Assembly: GCF_016902445.1 (NCBI RefSeq)
Contig: NZ_JACSNX010000007.1
Location: forward strand, 35,398 to 99,397
Reading direction: 5' to 3'
DNA: 64,000 nt
From: Oscillibacter valericigenes
Lineage (GTDB): Bacteria; Bacillota; Clostridia; Oscillospirales; Oscillospiraceae
The notes beneath the pieces were generated by a model. The model was not told where the DNA came from. It did not search any database and saw only the letters and a list, made by a program, of their open reading frames with translations. Position numbers and translations under genes: made by a program. Below are positions 8,891 through 16,944 of this stretch, piece after piece (the stretch's first letter is position 1; every line of letters starts with the position of its first letter).

Positions 8891-10117
8891 TTATTCGGCT
8901 TCCACCGCCGCGCGGGGCGCGGGCCGGGCTTCCGTTCTGGCGGGCGCAGCCTCCTCCGGCACGGGGGCAAATGCCTCGTTGTGCTCCTTGAGATACTTGC
9001 GGTTTTTGTAGACGCCCACAGTCAGGAAGGGGATCACCACCACGACGATGCCCAGATAGCCGCAGTAGCCGTAGCCGTACTTGATGATGTTGCTGAGGCC
9101 CACCATGGAGATGGACATGGACAGGATGATGATGAAGGCGGAGACGATGGCGCTGCGCACGGGAGCGGACTGGATGCCGCGGAACACCGGGAGCTTCTCA
9201 AACCGGGCCACAAAGCCGAAGATGGTGGTCACGCCGGTGGAGATCAGGCAGAGCAGCAGGCAGACACCGTAGATCACGGTCAGGCCCTGGATGCCCATGG
9301 TGTTGCACACGGTGAGGGTGGGGATGGTGGTGCCGCCGTCCACTGCGGTGTAGACGTTCTCCCAGCACAGCAGCATGAACACGGAGAGGACCAGAGCCAC
9401 GGCGTTCATCACGAAGGAGATCCACATGGCCTTGGCGCAGCCCTGCTTGTTGCGCATGGTGGTGCCGCAGGCCACCATGGTGGGCAGCGTCACGCACTGG
9501 AAGCCGGCGTAGGTGAAGGCATTCACGATGGCGGTGGGCACATCGGCGAAGCCGGTGGTCTGGAAGTCCGCGGCCAGCACATCCATGATGGTCCGCTCGC
9601 TGTTGAAGATGCCCACGGCATAGATGGTGATGGCGGTGACCAAAATGGCGATGCCCATGTAGGTGGAGGCCGCCCGGACGATGCCGGCGCCGAAGATGGT
9701 CAGCACCAGCACCAGCGCGCCCACGGCCACAACGCCCAGATAGTAGTTCAGGCCAAAGTACGTGGTCAGGGCGGAGGCGGCACCGGAGATGGCGGCGGCC
9801 ACCGCCATCAGCACCATGATGTAGAAGAAGATCTCAAACAGCCAGACCAGCTTGTCAAAGGGATGGTACAGCGTCTCGAACAGCTCCTTGTGGCCGGTGA
9901 GGCCCCGGGAGTTGTACATGATCATGGCCTCCCGCATGGTCAGCGTCAGCAGCAGCATGGCCACGATGGCAGAGGCCACGCCGGCCCAGCCCAGGCCCAC
10001 GTAGTAGGTGTTGGCCTGGTTGCCGGTGGCAAAGCCGCCGCCGGCGTGGGCGGAGAACAGCACCGCGCCCACAGAGAATGCGGCAAGGAAGGGGGTCTTT
10101 GCGTACTTGGTTTTCAT
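8891..10117 (-). CDS. YkvI-family membrane transporter (APC-like)
   Basis: A 408-aa polytopic membrane protein of about 11-12 hydrophobic segments. The N-terminus has the glycine-rich unwound-helix pattern GAVLFSAHAGGGFATG seen in LeuT-fold/APC transporters, and the overall sequence resembles the YkvI family, whose substrates are poorly known. The C-terminal tail is Ala/Pro/Arg-rich. The start at 10117 (KTKYAKTPF) follows GGAGGAAA. Expression is controlled by a T-box leader, so the cargo is likely an amino acid or a derivative related to the sensed tRNA. It precedes the Fe-ADH gene in one transcript. Confidence 0.75.
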   Translation of the reverse strand: MKTKYAKTPFLAAFSVGAVLFSAHAGGGFATGNQANTYYVGLGWAGVASAIVAMLLLTLTMREAMIMYNSRGLTGHKELFETLYHPFDKLVWLFEIFFYIMVLMAVAAAISGAASALTTYFGLNYYLGVVAVGALVLVLTIFGAGIVRAASTYMGIAILVTAITIYAVGIFNSERTIMDVLAADFQTTGFADVPTAIVNAFTYAGFQCVTLPTMVACGTTMRNKQGCAKAMWISFVMNAVALVLSVFMLLCWENVYTAVDGGTTIPTLTVCNTMGIQGLTVIYGVCLLLCLISTGVTTIFGFVARFEKLPVFRGIQSAPVRSAIVSAFIIILSMSISMVGLSNIIKYGYGYCGYLGIVVVVIPFLTVGVYKNRKYLKEHNEAFAPVPEEAAPARTEARPAPRAAVEAE

Positions 10118-10164
10118 GCTTGTTTCCTCCTGCAAAAAAATGGGTGATGGTCTTGGCAGGGCAA

Positions 10165-10453
10165 CAAAAAATCCCTCCGTCGCTCCTGCCGTTTGGCAGA
10201 AGAGACGAAAGGATGAAAAACCTTCCGCGGTACCACTCTTCTTTGCCCTTCCGGATAGAAGGACACACTCACTGGGATACCATCATATCCCTGCACTGTA
10301 ACGGGAGCCCCCGTCTGCGCCTACTTCTCTTCAGCACAGCCGCTGCTGCAGCCAGTTCGGCGGGTCCGTGAACTTCGTGCCTCGCACCACCCGGCACTTC
10401 TCTGAAAGCACATCGCCGCTTACTACTCTGCGTCATTGCGTTTGATGTAATGG
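10165..10453 (-). ncRNA. T-box riboswitch leader
   Basis: Read on the minus strand, the hallmark T-box AAGAGTGGTACCGCGG is at 10240-10225. It is preceded by a stem-I region with a typical apical GUGCC/GGCAC stem and loop-E partners AGTA (about 10426-10423) and GAA (10358-10356). A terminator hairpin with a T6 tail ends at about 10166. The specifier reads UGG (10354-10352) or CUG (10355-10353), depending on register. The antiterminator bulge is UGGU, which pairs with a tRNA ending A73-CCA. It controls the YkvI-type transporter 48 nt downstream and probably the adh gene. Confidence 0.92.
10170..10213 (-). terminator. T-box terminator hairpin
   Basis: The minus-strand stem CTGCC-AAAC-GGCAG extended by G-U rich pairing, followed by GATTTTTT, is the intrinsic terminator competing with the T-box antiterminator. 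Confidence 0.85.
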
Positions 10454-10482
10454 ATGATAGCAGATGCGAATCGAATTGTCAA
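10454..10482 (-). promoter_or_regulatory. Sigma-A promoter of the T-box transcript
   Basis: TTGACA at 10482-10477 and TATCAT at 10459-10454 on the minus strand, spacer exactly 17 bp. Transcription would start just upstream of the T-box stem I. Confidence 0.88.
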
Positions 10483-10501
10483 CATAAATTTTCTGAACGC
10501 C

Positions 10502-10533
10502 CGCCGCAGGCTCCGGCACATGCCGGAGCCTGC
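10502..10533 (-). terminator. Strong hairpin after the activase gene
   Basis: A perfect inverted repeat CCGCAGGCTCCGGCA/TGCCGGAGCCTGCGG, located 11 nt past the stop of the 1473-aa activase gene. It has no long U-run but lies exactly between that gene and the T-box promoter, so it likely ends or trims the upstream transcript. Confidence 0.6.
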
Positions 10534-10543
10534 GGCTCTGTCC

Positions 10544-13500
10544 TCAGGTGGAGGACAGGGCTGGGCGCTGACAGCTGTTCCTCGTCTTTTTCTGCACGGG
10601 AGCCGCCTCTTCCGCAGGGAGCAGGGTCTCCGCAGTCTGGTTCATGATCAGCATCTGGAGCCGGTTCTCCACGTTGGCGTAGCTGGTGTCCGGGTCCAGG
10701 TCCAGGGGCAGGATCTGCACGCCGGGGAATTCCTCTTTCAGCCGTTTGGTGACGCCCCGCCCGCACACATGGTTGGGCAGGCACCCAAAGGGCTGCAGAA
10801 TGATGAAGGACCGGACGCCCTGTGCGGCGTAGTGGGCGATCTCGCCGGCCATCAGCCACCCTTCGCCGCAGGTGAGGGTCTTGGGGATGATGTCCCCCAC
10901 CCCGCTGTGGAGCTCCTGGGGCCGGGCCGCCCGGCGGTACAGGGGGTGGGCCTTGGCGATACGCTCCAAAAACCGCTGGATGCCCTCCACCGCGGTGTCC
11001 AGTGCGAAGGGATAGGGCGCCAGATGGGCGCCGAAATCCCGGATCTCGCTGATGGCCGCCTGGAAGTCCTTGCGGAACTGGTAGGTGATCCGAGGCAGGA
11101 TGACCTCCATGCCGTTTTTCTCCAGGTACTCCTCCACATGGAAGTTGGTGCCAGGGTGGAAGTTCACCAGCAGCTCGCCGGTGACCAGCACCCGGGGCTT
11201 GCGGCAGGAGCGGTCCCAGGAGAGATCCCGCAGGGCGCCGATGGCCCGCCGGAAGGCGCCGATCATCTTTCCCAGTCCCTGCTTGGATGCCTCGGCGATC
11301 CACTCCACACAGGCTTGGAACACCCGGTTGGTCTCGCCGGCCGCTGTCTCGTAGGGCCGGATCTTCCGGCACAGCTCCTCCAGGATGTCCAGCATAGAGA
11401 AGGCCCAGGCCGCCAGCAGCACGGAGTGTGCGCCCAGCATGGACACGCCGGGGTGGATACCCTTGGTGTCGCCGGGGTCGGTGGTGAGGATGGGGACATT
11501 TTCAAATCCGGCGCTGTCCAGGGCCTTGCGGAGGATAGGCGTATAGTTGGCCATGCGGCAGTCGCAGCTGAGCTTGGCCATGCCCACGGCTACAGAGTCC
11601 TCCGGATAGTTCCCCTTCTGCAGCGCGTCGATCAGTTCGCCGATGACCATCTGGCAGGGGAAGCAGATGTCGTTGTGGGTGTACTTCTTGCCCACCCGGA
11701 TCTGCTCCGGGCCGCCCACCGGCAGGCTCACCGCCCGGATGCCCTCCCGCTCCATCAGGGCCGTCAGCAGAGTGGACACCGGCGCGGAGATGTTGGGCAC
11801 CAGCACGGTCCGCAGCTTCCGGTCCTCCCTGCGGTATTTGACAGGATAGGGCTCCGGCAGGGCGCTGACGTTCACCGCCGTCTCCGCCAGGGCGGAGCGG
11901 CGCAGCTGCACCGTCTCGATAAAGGACTGGACCCGGATGCCCAGGGACCCGGCGGCCTCGCTCTCGTCCACCTTCAGGATCAGGGGCGGCTTGCCGCTGC
12001 CCTCCCCCAGCAGGCGGATGATCTCGTCGGACAAAATGGCGTCGTGGCCGCAGCCGAAGCTGACGATCTGTACATACTCCAGGCAGGACTTCTCCGCCGT
12101 CACCATGGCGCCGGAGAGCATCCGGGCGTGGAAGTCGTTGGTGATCTCCACCCGGGACTTCCGCAGGTCTGCCGTCTCCAGCCCCGGCAGGCTGTCCACC
12201 GTCAGCACGGGGATGCCCCCGCGGGTGAACATCCGGGAGAGGTCATGGTTGATGAGGGGGTCCGTGTGATAGGGCCGGCCCGCCAGCACCACGGCGAAGC
12301 CGCCGGTTTTCTCGGTGTCGGCGATGACCTGCTTTCCCGCCTCCGCCAGCTGATGGCGGAAGGCGGTGATGGCGGCCGCCGCCTGGCGGCAGGCCTCCTC
12401 CGCCTGCTGCTTCGTGGCGCCGCAGCGGTCCATGGCGTACTGACAGATCTGCCGCTTCCGGTCCTTTTCCGTGAACCAGTGGAACACCGGCGTCTCAAAG
12501 TCCACGGAGAAGTGCTCCTCCGGAGACTGGAAGTTCCGCACCACCATGGAGTAGCCCATGATCACCGGGCAGACATAGGGGCTCTTCTCCCGCTTGTTCT
12601 CCGGCGGCATATGTAAGATGTAGGGCAGGAAGATCCGGTCCACCCCCTGTTTGGACAGGTCCAGCATGTGGCCATGGACCAGCTTGGCCGGGAAGCAGAT
12701 GGTGTCCGATGCCACGTACTGCAAGCCGCTCTCGTACTGCTTCCGGCTGCTGGGGCGAGAGAACTTCACCGGATACCCCAGGGCCCGGAAGAAGGTGCTC
12801 CAGAAGGGCATGCTGTCCCAGAACTCCAGCACCCGGGGCAGGCCGATGGTCTCGCTCTGCTCCTCCCGCACGGGAGTGGCAGGCCAGGTCTTGAATAGCA
12901 GCTCCTGCCGCAGCCGGAACAGGTCCGGCACTTCCCCGGCTTTTTTGACAGGCGCAGCCTCTTCCGTCACCACGGCGCCCCGGTCGCACCGGTTGCCCGT
13001 GACAAAGCAGCCCCCGTCCGGGAACCGCAAAATGGTCCGGCTGCAGTGGTTGGCGCAGTGGGGGCACAGCACGCCGCTCTCCCGGGTGTAGTGGAAGTCC
13101 TTCACCGCATCAAAGCCGATGAAGGCGGAGCAATGTCCGTTGGCGTAGCCGTGGGCCTCCACCTCCTGCTTCACCGCGAGAGCCGCGCCCAAAGCGCCCA
13201 TCTCGCCGGGATAGGGGGCCAGGGTCACCTCCCGGCCCAGGTACTCCTCCAGCGCCCGCAGAACGGCAAAGTTCCGGAAGGTGCCGCCCTGGACCACCAC
13301 CCGGTCCCCCAGCTCCGAGACGTTGGCGATCCGCACCACCTTGGTGAACACGTTCTCGATGATGGACCGGCAGAGGCCCGCCATCAGGTCATCGGGCTGC
13401 TTGCCGTTGCGCTGCTCGTTGATGATGGTGCTGTTCATGAACACGGTGCACCGGCTGCCCAGCTCCGCCGGGGATGAAGACCGGAAGGCGGCCTCCGCCA

Positions 13501-14965
13501 CCTGATCCACCGGCATCCCCAGGGTGGAGGCGAAGTTCTCCAGAAAGGACCCGCATCCGGAGGAGCAGGCCTCGTTCAGCATGATGTTGGTGACCACGCC
13601 GTCCTTCAGCCAGATGGCCTTCATGTCCTGGCCGCCGATGTCCAGCAGGAAGGTGGCGTCCGGGAAGAAGCGGCGGCAGCCCCGGGCGTGGGCCACGGTC
13701 TCCACCGTGTGATAGTCGGCGTGGAAGGCGGCGGAGAGCATCTGCTCGCCGTAGCCGGTGGTGCCCAGGCCCAGCACCTCCAGCTGGATGCCCAGCTTCC
13801 GGTACTTCTCCGCCAGGGCCAGCAGCCCCTCCCGGACCACCTTCAGGGGCTCGCCCTTGTTGTTGGCGTAGAAGGTGTCTGTCACCTGTTCATTCTCGTC
13901 CATGAAGACGAACTTGGAGGTGGTGGAGCCGGAGTCGATGCCGATGTACCCCCGCAGGACCTTCCGGTCCGTGGCATCCACCGGCTGCCGCAGCTCTGCC
14001 CGGTGCCGGCGGAGGAAGGCATCCCGCTCCGCGTCGCCGGCAAAATAGGGCTTCCCCACACCGGCGGCATCCTCGGCCGGGTCCGGCGCGGCTTCCAGCC
14101 GCTCCAAAGCCTGGGCCAGCGTCACAGCGTCCTCCTGACCGGGGAACAGCTCGTCCACCGCAATGGCAGTGCCCCGGGCCACGATGGTCTCCGGGTGCTC
14201 TGGCCGGACGATATCCTCTTCCCTCAGGTCCAGCCGCTCCGCGAACACCCGCACCAGCGTGGGGTTGAAGGTCAGGGGGCCGCCCTCGAAGATGATGGGG
14301 GCCGTCAGCTCCAGCCCCTGGGACAGACCGCCGATGGTCTGCTTGGCGATGGCGTGGAAGGTGGACAGGGCGATGTCGGACCGCTCCGCTCCCTGGATCA
14401 GCAGGGGCTGGATGTCCGTCTTGGCGAACACGCCGCACCGACCGGAGATGCTGTAGACGGTCTTCCCTTGGGCGGCCAGCTGCTCGAACTCGTCCGCCGG
14501 CACATTCAGCAGGGCGGCGATCTCGTCGATGAACGCGCCGGTGCCGCCGGCGCAGCTGCCGTTCATCCGCATGTCGGAGGTCTGGAGCTTTCCGGTGGCC
14601 TCGTCATAGTGGAAAAAGATCACCTTGGCGTCCTGTCCGCCCAGCTCCACGGCGGTGCGGACCTGGGGGTACAGGGCCCGGACGGCGGCAGCATTGGCCA
14701 CCACCTCCTGGACGTAGCTGGCCCCCAGAGCGGCGGCGATGGGCCGCCCGCCGGAGCCGCAGACCCCGATGCGGAACCGGGCAAGGGGAAACCGCCCGGC
14801 CGCTTCCTCCAGAAGCTGCCGGACGGTGGCCGCCTGATGGGCGTTGTGCCGCTGATACCGGGTAAATAACACGCTGTTGTCGGCGGGATCCAGCACGACT
14901 GCCTTGACGGTGGTGGAGCCAACATCCACACCAAGGCGTAAAACATCTGAAACTGTCTGTGCCAT
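10544..14965 (-). CDS. Giant acyl-CoA dehydratase activase (double BadF/HgdC domain plus dehydratase-like region)
   Basis: A 1473-aa protein with two ASKHA ATPase domains of the HgdC/BadF type: DVGSTT (13-18) and DSGSTT (344-349). Each carries the paired cysteines that bind the bridging [4Fe-4S] cluster: Cys138 (SCAGGTG) and Cys177 (RCGVF) in the first, Cys467/471 (CSSGC) and Cys506 (RCTVF) in the second. A CPHCANHC motif near 635 and a C-terminal DUF2229/2-hydroxyacyl-CoA dehydratase-subunit-like region follow. Family members inject a low-potential electron, driven by ATP, into 2-hydroxyacyl-CoA dehydratases or benzoyl-CoA reductases. No separate dehydratase subunits are nearby. The start follows GGAAGGAG. 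Catalytic role is inferred from family. Confidence 0.9.
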   Translation of the reverse strand: MAQTVSDVLRLGVDVGSTTVKAVVLDPADNSVLFTRYQRHNAHQAATVRQLLEEAAGRFPLARFRIGVCGSGGRPIAAALGASYVQEVVANAAAVRALYPQVRTAVELGGQDAKVIFFHYDEATGKLQTSDMRMNGSCAGGTGAFIDEIAALLNVPADEFEQLAAQGKTVYSISGRCGVFAKTDIQPLLIQGAERSDIALSTFHAIAKQTIGGLSQGLELTAPIIFEGGPLTFNPTLVRVFAERLDLREEDIVRPEHPETIVARGTAIAVDELFPGQEDAVTLAQALERLEAAPDPAEDAAGVGKPYFAGDAERDAFLRRHRAELRQPVDATDRKVLRGYIGIDSGSTTSKFVFMDENEQVTDTFYANNKGEPLKVVREGLLALAEKYRKLGIQLEVLGLGTTGYGEQMLSAAFHADYHTVETVAHARGCRRFFPDATFLLDIGGQDMKAIWLKDGVVTNIMLNEACSSGCGSFLENFASTLGMPVDQVAEAAFRSSSPAELGSRCTVFMNSTIINEQRNGKQPDDLMAGLCRSIIENVFTKVVRIANVSELGDRVVVQGGTFRNFAVLRALEEYLGREVTLAPYPGEMGALGAALAVKQEVEAHGYANGHCSAFIGFDAVKDFHYTRESGVLCPHCANHCSRTILRFPDGGCFVTGNRCDRGAVVTEEAAPVKKAGEVPDLFRLRQELLFKTWPATPVREEQSETIGLPRVLEFWDSMPFWSTFFRALGYPVKFSRPSSRKQYESGLQYVASDTICFPAKLVHGHMLDLSKQGVDRIFLPYILHMPPENKREKSPYVCPVIMGYSMVVRNFQSPEEHFSVDFETPVFHWFTEKDRKRQICQYAMDRCGATKQQAEEACRQAAAAITAFRHQLAEAGKQVIADTEKTGGFAVVLAGRPYHTDPLINHDLSRMFTRGGIPVLTVDSLPGLETADLRKSRVEITNDFHARMLSGAMVTAEKSCLEYVQIVSFGCGHDAILSDEIIRLLGEGSGKPPLILKVDESEAAGSLGIRVQSFIETVQLRRSALAETAVNVSALPEPYPVKYRREDRKLRTVLVPNISAPVSTLLTALMEREGIRAVSLPVGGPEQIRVGKKYTHNDICFPCQMVIGELIDALQKGNYPEDSVAVGMAKLSCDCRMANYTPILRKALDSAGFENVPILTTDPGDTKGIHPGVSMLGAHSVLLAAWAFSMLDILEELCRKIRPYETAAGETNRVFQACVEWIAEASKQGLGKMIGAFRRAIGALRDLSWDRSCRKPRVLVTGELLVNFHPGTNFHVEEYLEKNGMEVILPRITYQFRKDFQAAISEIRDFGAHLAPYPFALDTAVEGIQRFLERIAKAHPLYRRAARPQELHSGVGDIIPKTLTCGEGWLMAGEIAHYAAQGVRSFIILQPFGCLPNHVCGRGVTKRLKEEFPGVQILPLDLDPDTSYANVENRLQMLIMNQTAETLLPAEEAAPVQKKTRNSCQRPALSST

Positions 14966-15039
14966 ATGTACTCCTTCCGGAGGCCCTCCACAGCAGCGGT
15001 TTTGGCGCAGAAAACCCCCGTTTTTATTTATTCAGAAGT

Positions 15040-15045
15040 ATTATA
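15040..15045 (-). promoter_or_regulatory. -10 element upstream of the activase gene
   Basis: A TATAAT on the minus strand in an AT-rich patch about 75 nt before the activase start. The -35 region is weak, so this is a candidate promoter only. From 15046 to 15340 I see no gene or other supported feature. Confidence 0.45.
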
Positions 15046-15340
15046 ACACATCCGTCACTTTATCGTTTGTATAGTTTTTGTTAAGAATTTTAGACTATTT
15101 TTCCCATTTTTCACAATTTTCAGCGATATATATTCAGGTTTATTGTTCAATCCTGAACAGGCGTGTGACCTCTGGAGCCTTTGCGCCCAGGTCCGGCACC
15201 ACGCCTGACCGGATGCAGACCGCCCCACGCTCTGCCGGCGGTCTCCGCTCCCATGTGCCCTGCGCAGAGAGCCTGCTGCAACGGGAGAAAACCTGCATTT
15301 CCAAAGGCTAAAAATAAGGCTAAAAACGGTTTTGGCAAGA

Positions 15341-15374
15341 AAAAATCCCTAGAACCGTTGCGGCTCTAGGGATT
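15341..15374 (-). terminator. Terminator of the tRNA operon
   Basis: Minus-strand hairpin ATCCCTAGA...TCTAGGGAT followed by TTTTTTCTTG, starting directly after tRNA-Cys. Confidence 0.88.
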
Positions 15375-15378
15375 CCTT

Positions 15379-15453
15379 TGGAGGTGACACCCGGATTTGA
15401 ACCGGGGAATCAGGGTTTTGCAGACCCTTGCCTTACCACTTGGCTATGTCACC
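15379..15453 (-). tRNA. tRNA-Cys (GCA)
   Basis: A 75-nt tRNA including encoded CCA. It has a seven-base acceptor pairing GGTGACA/TGTCACC, discriminator U73 (typical of Cys) and anticodon loop CTGCAAA in an AGGGT/ACCCT stem. The T arm CCGGTTCAAATCCGG is intact. Last of five tRNA genes. Confidence 0.95.
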
Positions 15454-15512
15454 ATAGGGTTCCTTTATATTATATGCGAACTTTTCAAAAAAGTCCACAC
15501 TTATTTTTAGAA

Positions 15513-15550
15513 AATGCAATGCCCACACCATCTTCTGTGTGGGCATTGCA
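15513..15550 (-). terminator. Hairpin/attenuator between tRNA-Gly and tRNA-Cys
   Basis: Inverted repeat ATGCAATGCCCACAC/GTGTGGGCATTGCAT followed by TTTTC on the minus strand. It could partly terminate before tRNA-Cys. Confidence 0.7.
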
Positions 15551-15552
15551 TC

Positions 15553-15628
15553 TGGAGCGGGCAACGAGGCTCGAACTCGCTACCTCCACCTTGGCAAGGT
15601 GGCGCTCTACCAGATGAGCTATGCCCGC
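15553..15628 (-). tRNA. tRNA-Gly (GCC)
   Basis: A 76-nt tRNA with encoded CCA. Acceptor GCGGGCA/TGCCCGC, D arm GCTCATCTGGTAGAGC, anticodon loop TTGCCAA in a CCACC/GGTGG stem, discriminator U. Anticodon GCC. Confidence 0.96.
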
Positions 15629-15631
15629 AGG

Positions 15632-15707
15632 TGGTGCCCAGAGCCGGAATCGAACCAGCGACACGGGGATTTTCAGTCCCCTGCTCTACCAACTGAGCTA
15701 TCTGGGC
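15632..15707 (-). tRNA. tRNA-Phe (GAA)
   Basis: A 76-nt tRNA with encoded CCA. Acceptor GCCCAGA/TCTGGGC, anticodon loop CTGAAAA in a GGGGA/TCCCC stem, discriminator A. Separated from tRNA-Gly by 3 nt. Confidence 0.96.
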
Positions 15708-15709
15708 GT

Positions 15710-15790
15710 GTCTTTCTCCGCGTCAGAAAGACGCGGACGGGGAATCTCAACCCCAAAAGGGACCCACGAGATGGAAGTCCATCTCGTGGG
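15710..15790 (-). repeat. Two hairpins between tRNA-Asp and tRNA-Phe
   Basis: The spacer holds GTCTTTCT/AGAAAGAC (15710-15732) and a 13-bp perfect repeat CCCACGAGATGGA/TCCATCTCGTGGG (15763-15790). They would fold in the tRNA precursor and may be processing sites or partial attenuators. Confidence 0.7.
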
Positions 15791-15793
15791 AGA

Positions 15794-15870
15794 TGGCGAC
15801 CCGGAACGGGCTCGAACCGTCGACCTCTAGCGTGACAGGCTAGCGTTCTAACCAACTGAACTACCGGGCC
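15794..15870 (-). tRNA. tRNA-Asp (GTC)
   Basis: A 77-nt tRNA with encoded CCA. Anticodon loop CTGTCAC in a CTAGC/GCTAG stem, discriminator G73 as expected for Asp, T arm GACGGTTCGAGCCCGTT. Confidence 0.96.
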
Positions 15871-15880
15871 ATGTATAACT

Positions 15881-15957
15881 TGGTGGGAACAACTGGACTC
15901 GAACCAGTGACCCCCTGCTTGTAAGGCAGGTGCTCTAACCAGCTGAGCTATGCTCCC
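15881..15957 (-). tRNA. tRNA-Val (TAC)
   Basis: A 77-nt tRNA with encoded CCA. Anticodon loop CTTACAA in a CCTGC/GCAGG stem, D arm GCTCAGCTGGTTAGAGC, discriminator A. First gene of the tRNA operon. Confidence 0.96.
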
Positions 15958-15988
15958 CGATCGCCGCTCTTGTCAGACGGCAAAAGTT

Positions 15989-16017
15989 ATTATACTCAAA
16001 GACACCCGGTCTGTCAA
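15989..16017 (-). promoter_or_regulatory. Perfect-consensus promoter of the tRNA operon
   Basis: TTGACA (16017-16012), 17-bp spacer and TATAAT (15994-15989) on the minus strand: full match to the sigma-A consensus, as expected for a highly expressed stable-RNA promoter. Confidence 0.95.
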
Positions 16018-16025
16018 CCATAAAT

Positions 16026-16925
16026 TTAATTTTTTTGCTTTTTTTTCAGAATGTCCCGCACCATGGCCTCCAGGTCCTCTCTGGAGAAGTGCTGCACATT
16101 GTCGCAGAACCGGCAGGTGAGGTCCGCGCTGCCCTGCTCGTCGATCATGCTCTGCAGCTCCTCCGCCCCCAGGCTGATGAGGGCCCGCTCCATCCGCTCC
16201 CGGCTGCAGTAGCAGCGGTATTCGATGGGGCTCTTCTCCAGGATCTCCAGGTCAAAGTCCGACAGGGCCCGCCGCAGCATGGCCTCCGGGTCGGGATCGT
16301 CCCGCAGCAGGCCCGTCACGGCGCCTGCCGCCATCAGGCTGCCCTCCACCTTGGCGATGGTGTCCTCTCCGGCGCCGGGCAGCAGCTGGATCAGATACCC
16401 GCCGGCGGCCAGCACGCTCTGGTCCCGGTCCACCAGCACCCCCAGGCCGCAGGCCGTGGGGATCTGCTCCGACTCCACAAAGTAGGCCGCCAGGTCCTCG
16501 GCGATCTCGCCTCCCAGCAGGCCCACACTGCCCACATAGGGCTCTTTCATATTCAGGTCCCGGATCACCGTCAGGGTGCCGTCCTGTCCCACGGCGGCGC
16601 CCACGTCCAGTTTGCCGTCCGGCCGCAGGGGCAGATCCACCTGGGGGTCATCCACGGTCCCGCGGACATTGCCCTGGTTGTCGGACACCGCCAGCAGCGT
16701 CCCCAGGGGGCCGCCGCCCTTGATCTGCAGCGTCACGCTGGCCCCGTCCTCCTTCAGGGCGTTGCCCATCATGGAAGCGGCCGCCAATGCCCGCCCCAGA
16801 GCCGCCGTGGCCACCGGCAGCGTCTTGTGGATCTGCCGCGCCCGCTCTGTAAGGTCTCTGGTAGAGACCGCCACTGCCTTTACACGGCCATCACTGGAGA
16901 TGGCCCGGATCAGTTGATCGCTCAT
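16026..16925 (-). CDS. hslO: Redox-regulated chaperone Hsp33
   Basis: A 299-aa cytosolic holdase activated by oxidation. The N-terminal fold is full length and the C-terminal zinc-binding switch has the CxC (RCYCSRE) and CxxC (TCRFCDN) cysteines. The start follows AGGAG. It ends directly upstream of the tRNA promoter and lies 19 nt downstream of a methyltransferase gene, suggesting a three-gene transcript. Confidence 0.96.
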   Translation of the reverse strand: MSDQLIRAISSDGRVKAVAVSTRDLTERARQIHKTLPVATAALGRALAAASMMGNALKEDGASVTLQIKGGGPLGTLLAVSDNQGNVRGTVDDPQVDLPLRPDGKLDVGAAVGQDGTLTVIRDLNMKEPYVGSVGLLGGEIAEDLAAYFVESEQIPTACGLGVLVDRDQSVLAAGGYLIQLLPGAGEDTIAKVEGSLMAAGAVTGLLRDDPDPEAMLRRALSDFDLEILEKSPIEYRCYCSRERMERALISLGAEELQSMIDEQGSADLTCRFCDNVQHFSREDLEAMVRDILKKKQKN

Positions 16926-16944
16926 CTTACAAACTCCTGCTGTT

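Noticed and set aside
7871..10147. Very long plus-strand open frames opposite the transporter and dehydrogenase, and similar long frames over pst, the activase, BceB and LeuDC genes
   Set aside because: They are antisense shadows caused by high third-position GC: His/Gln/Gly-rich translations, no ribosome binding sites and no family motifs, while the opposite strand carries clear conserved proteins.
15513..15790. Hairpins in the tRNA region as a CRISPR array or attachment site
   Set aside because: No repeated spacer pattern and no integrase or duplicated tRNA end nearby.
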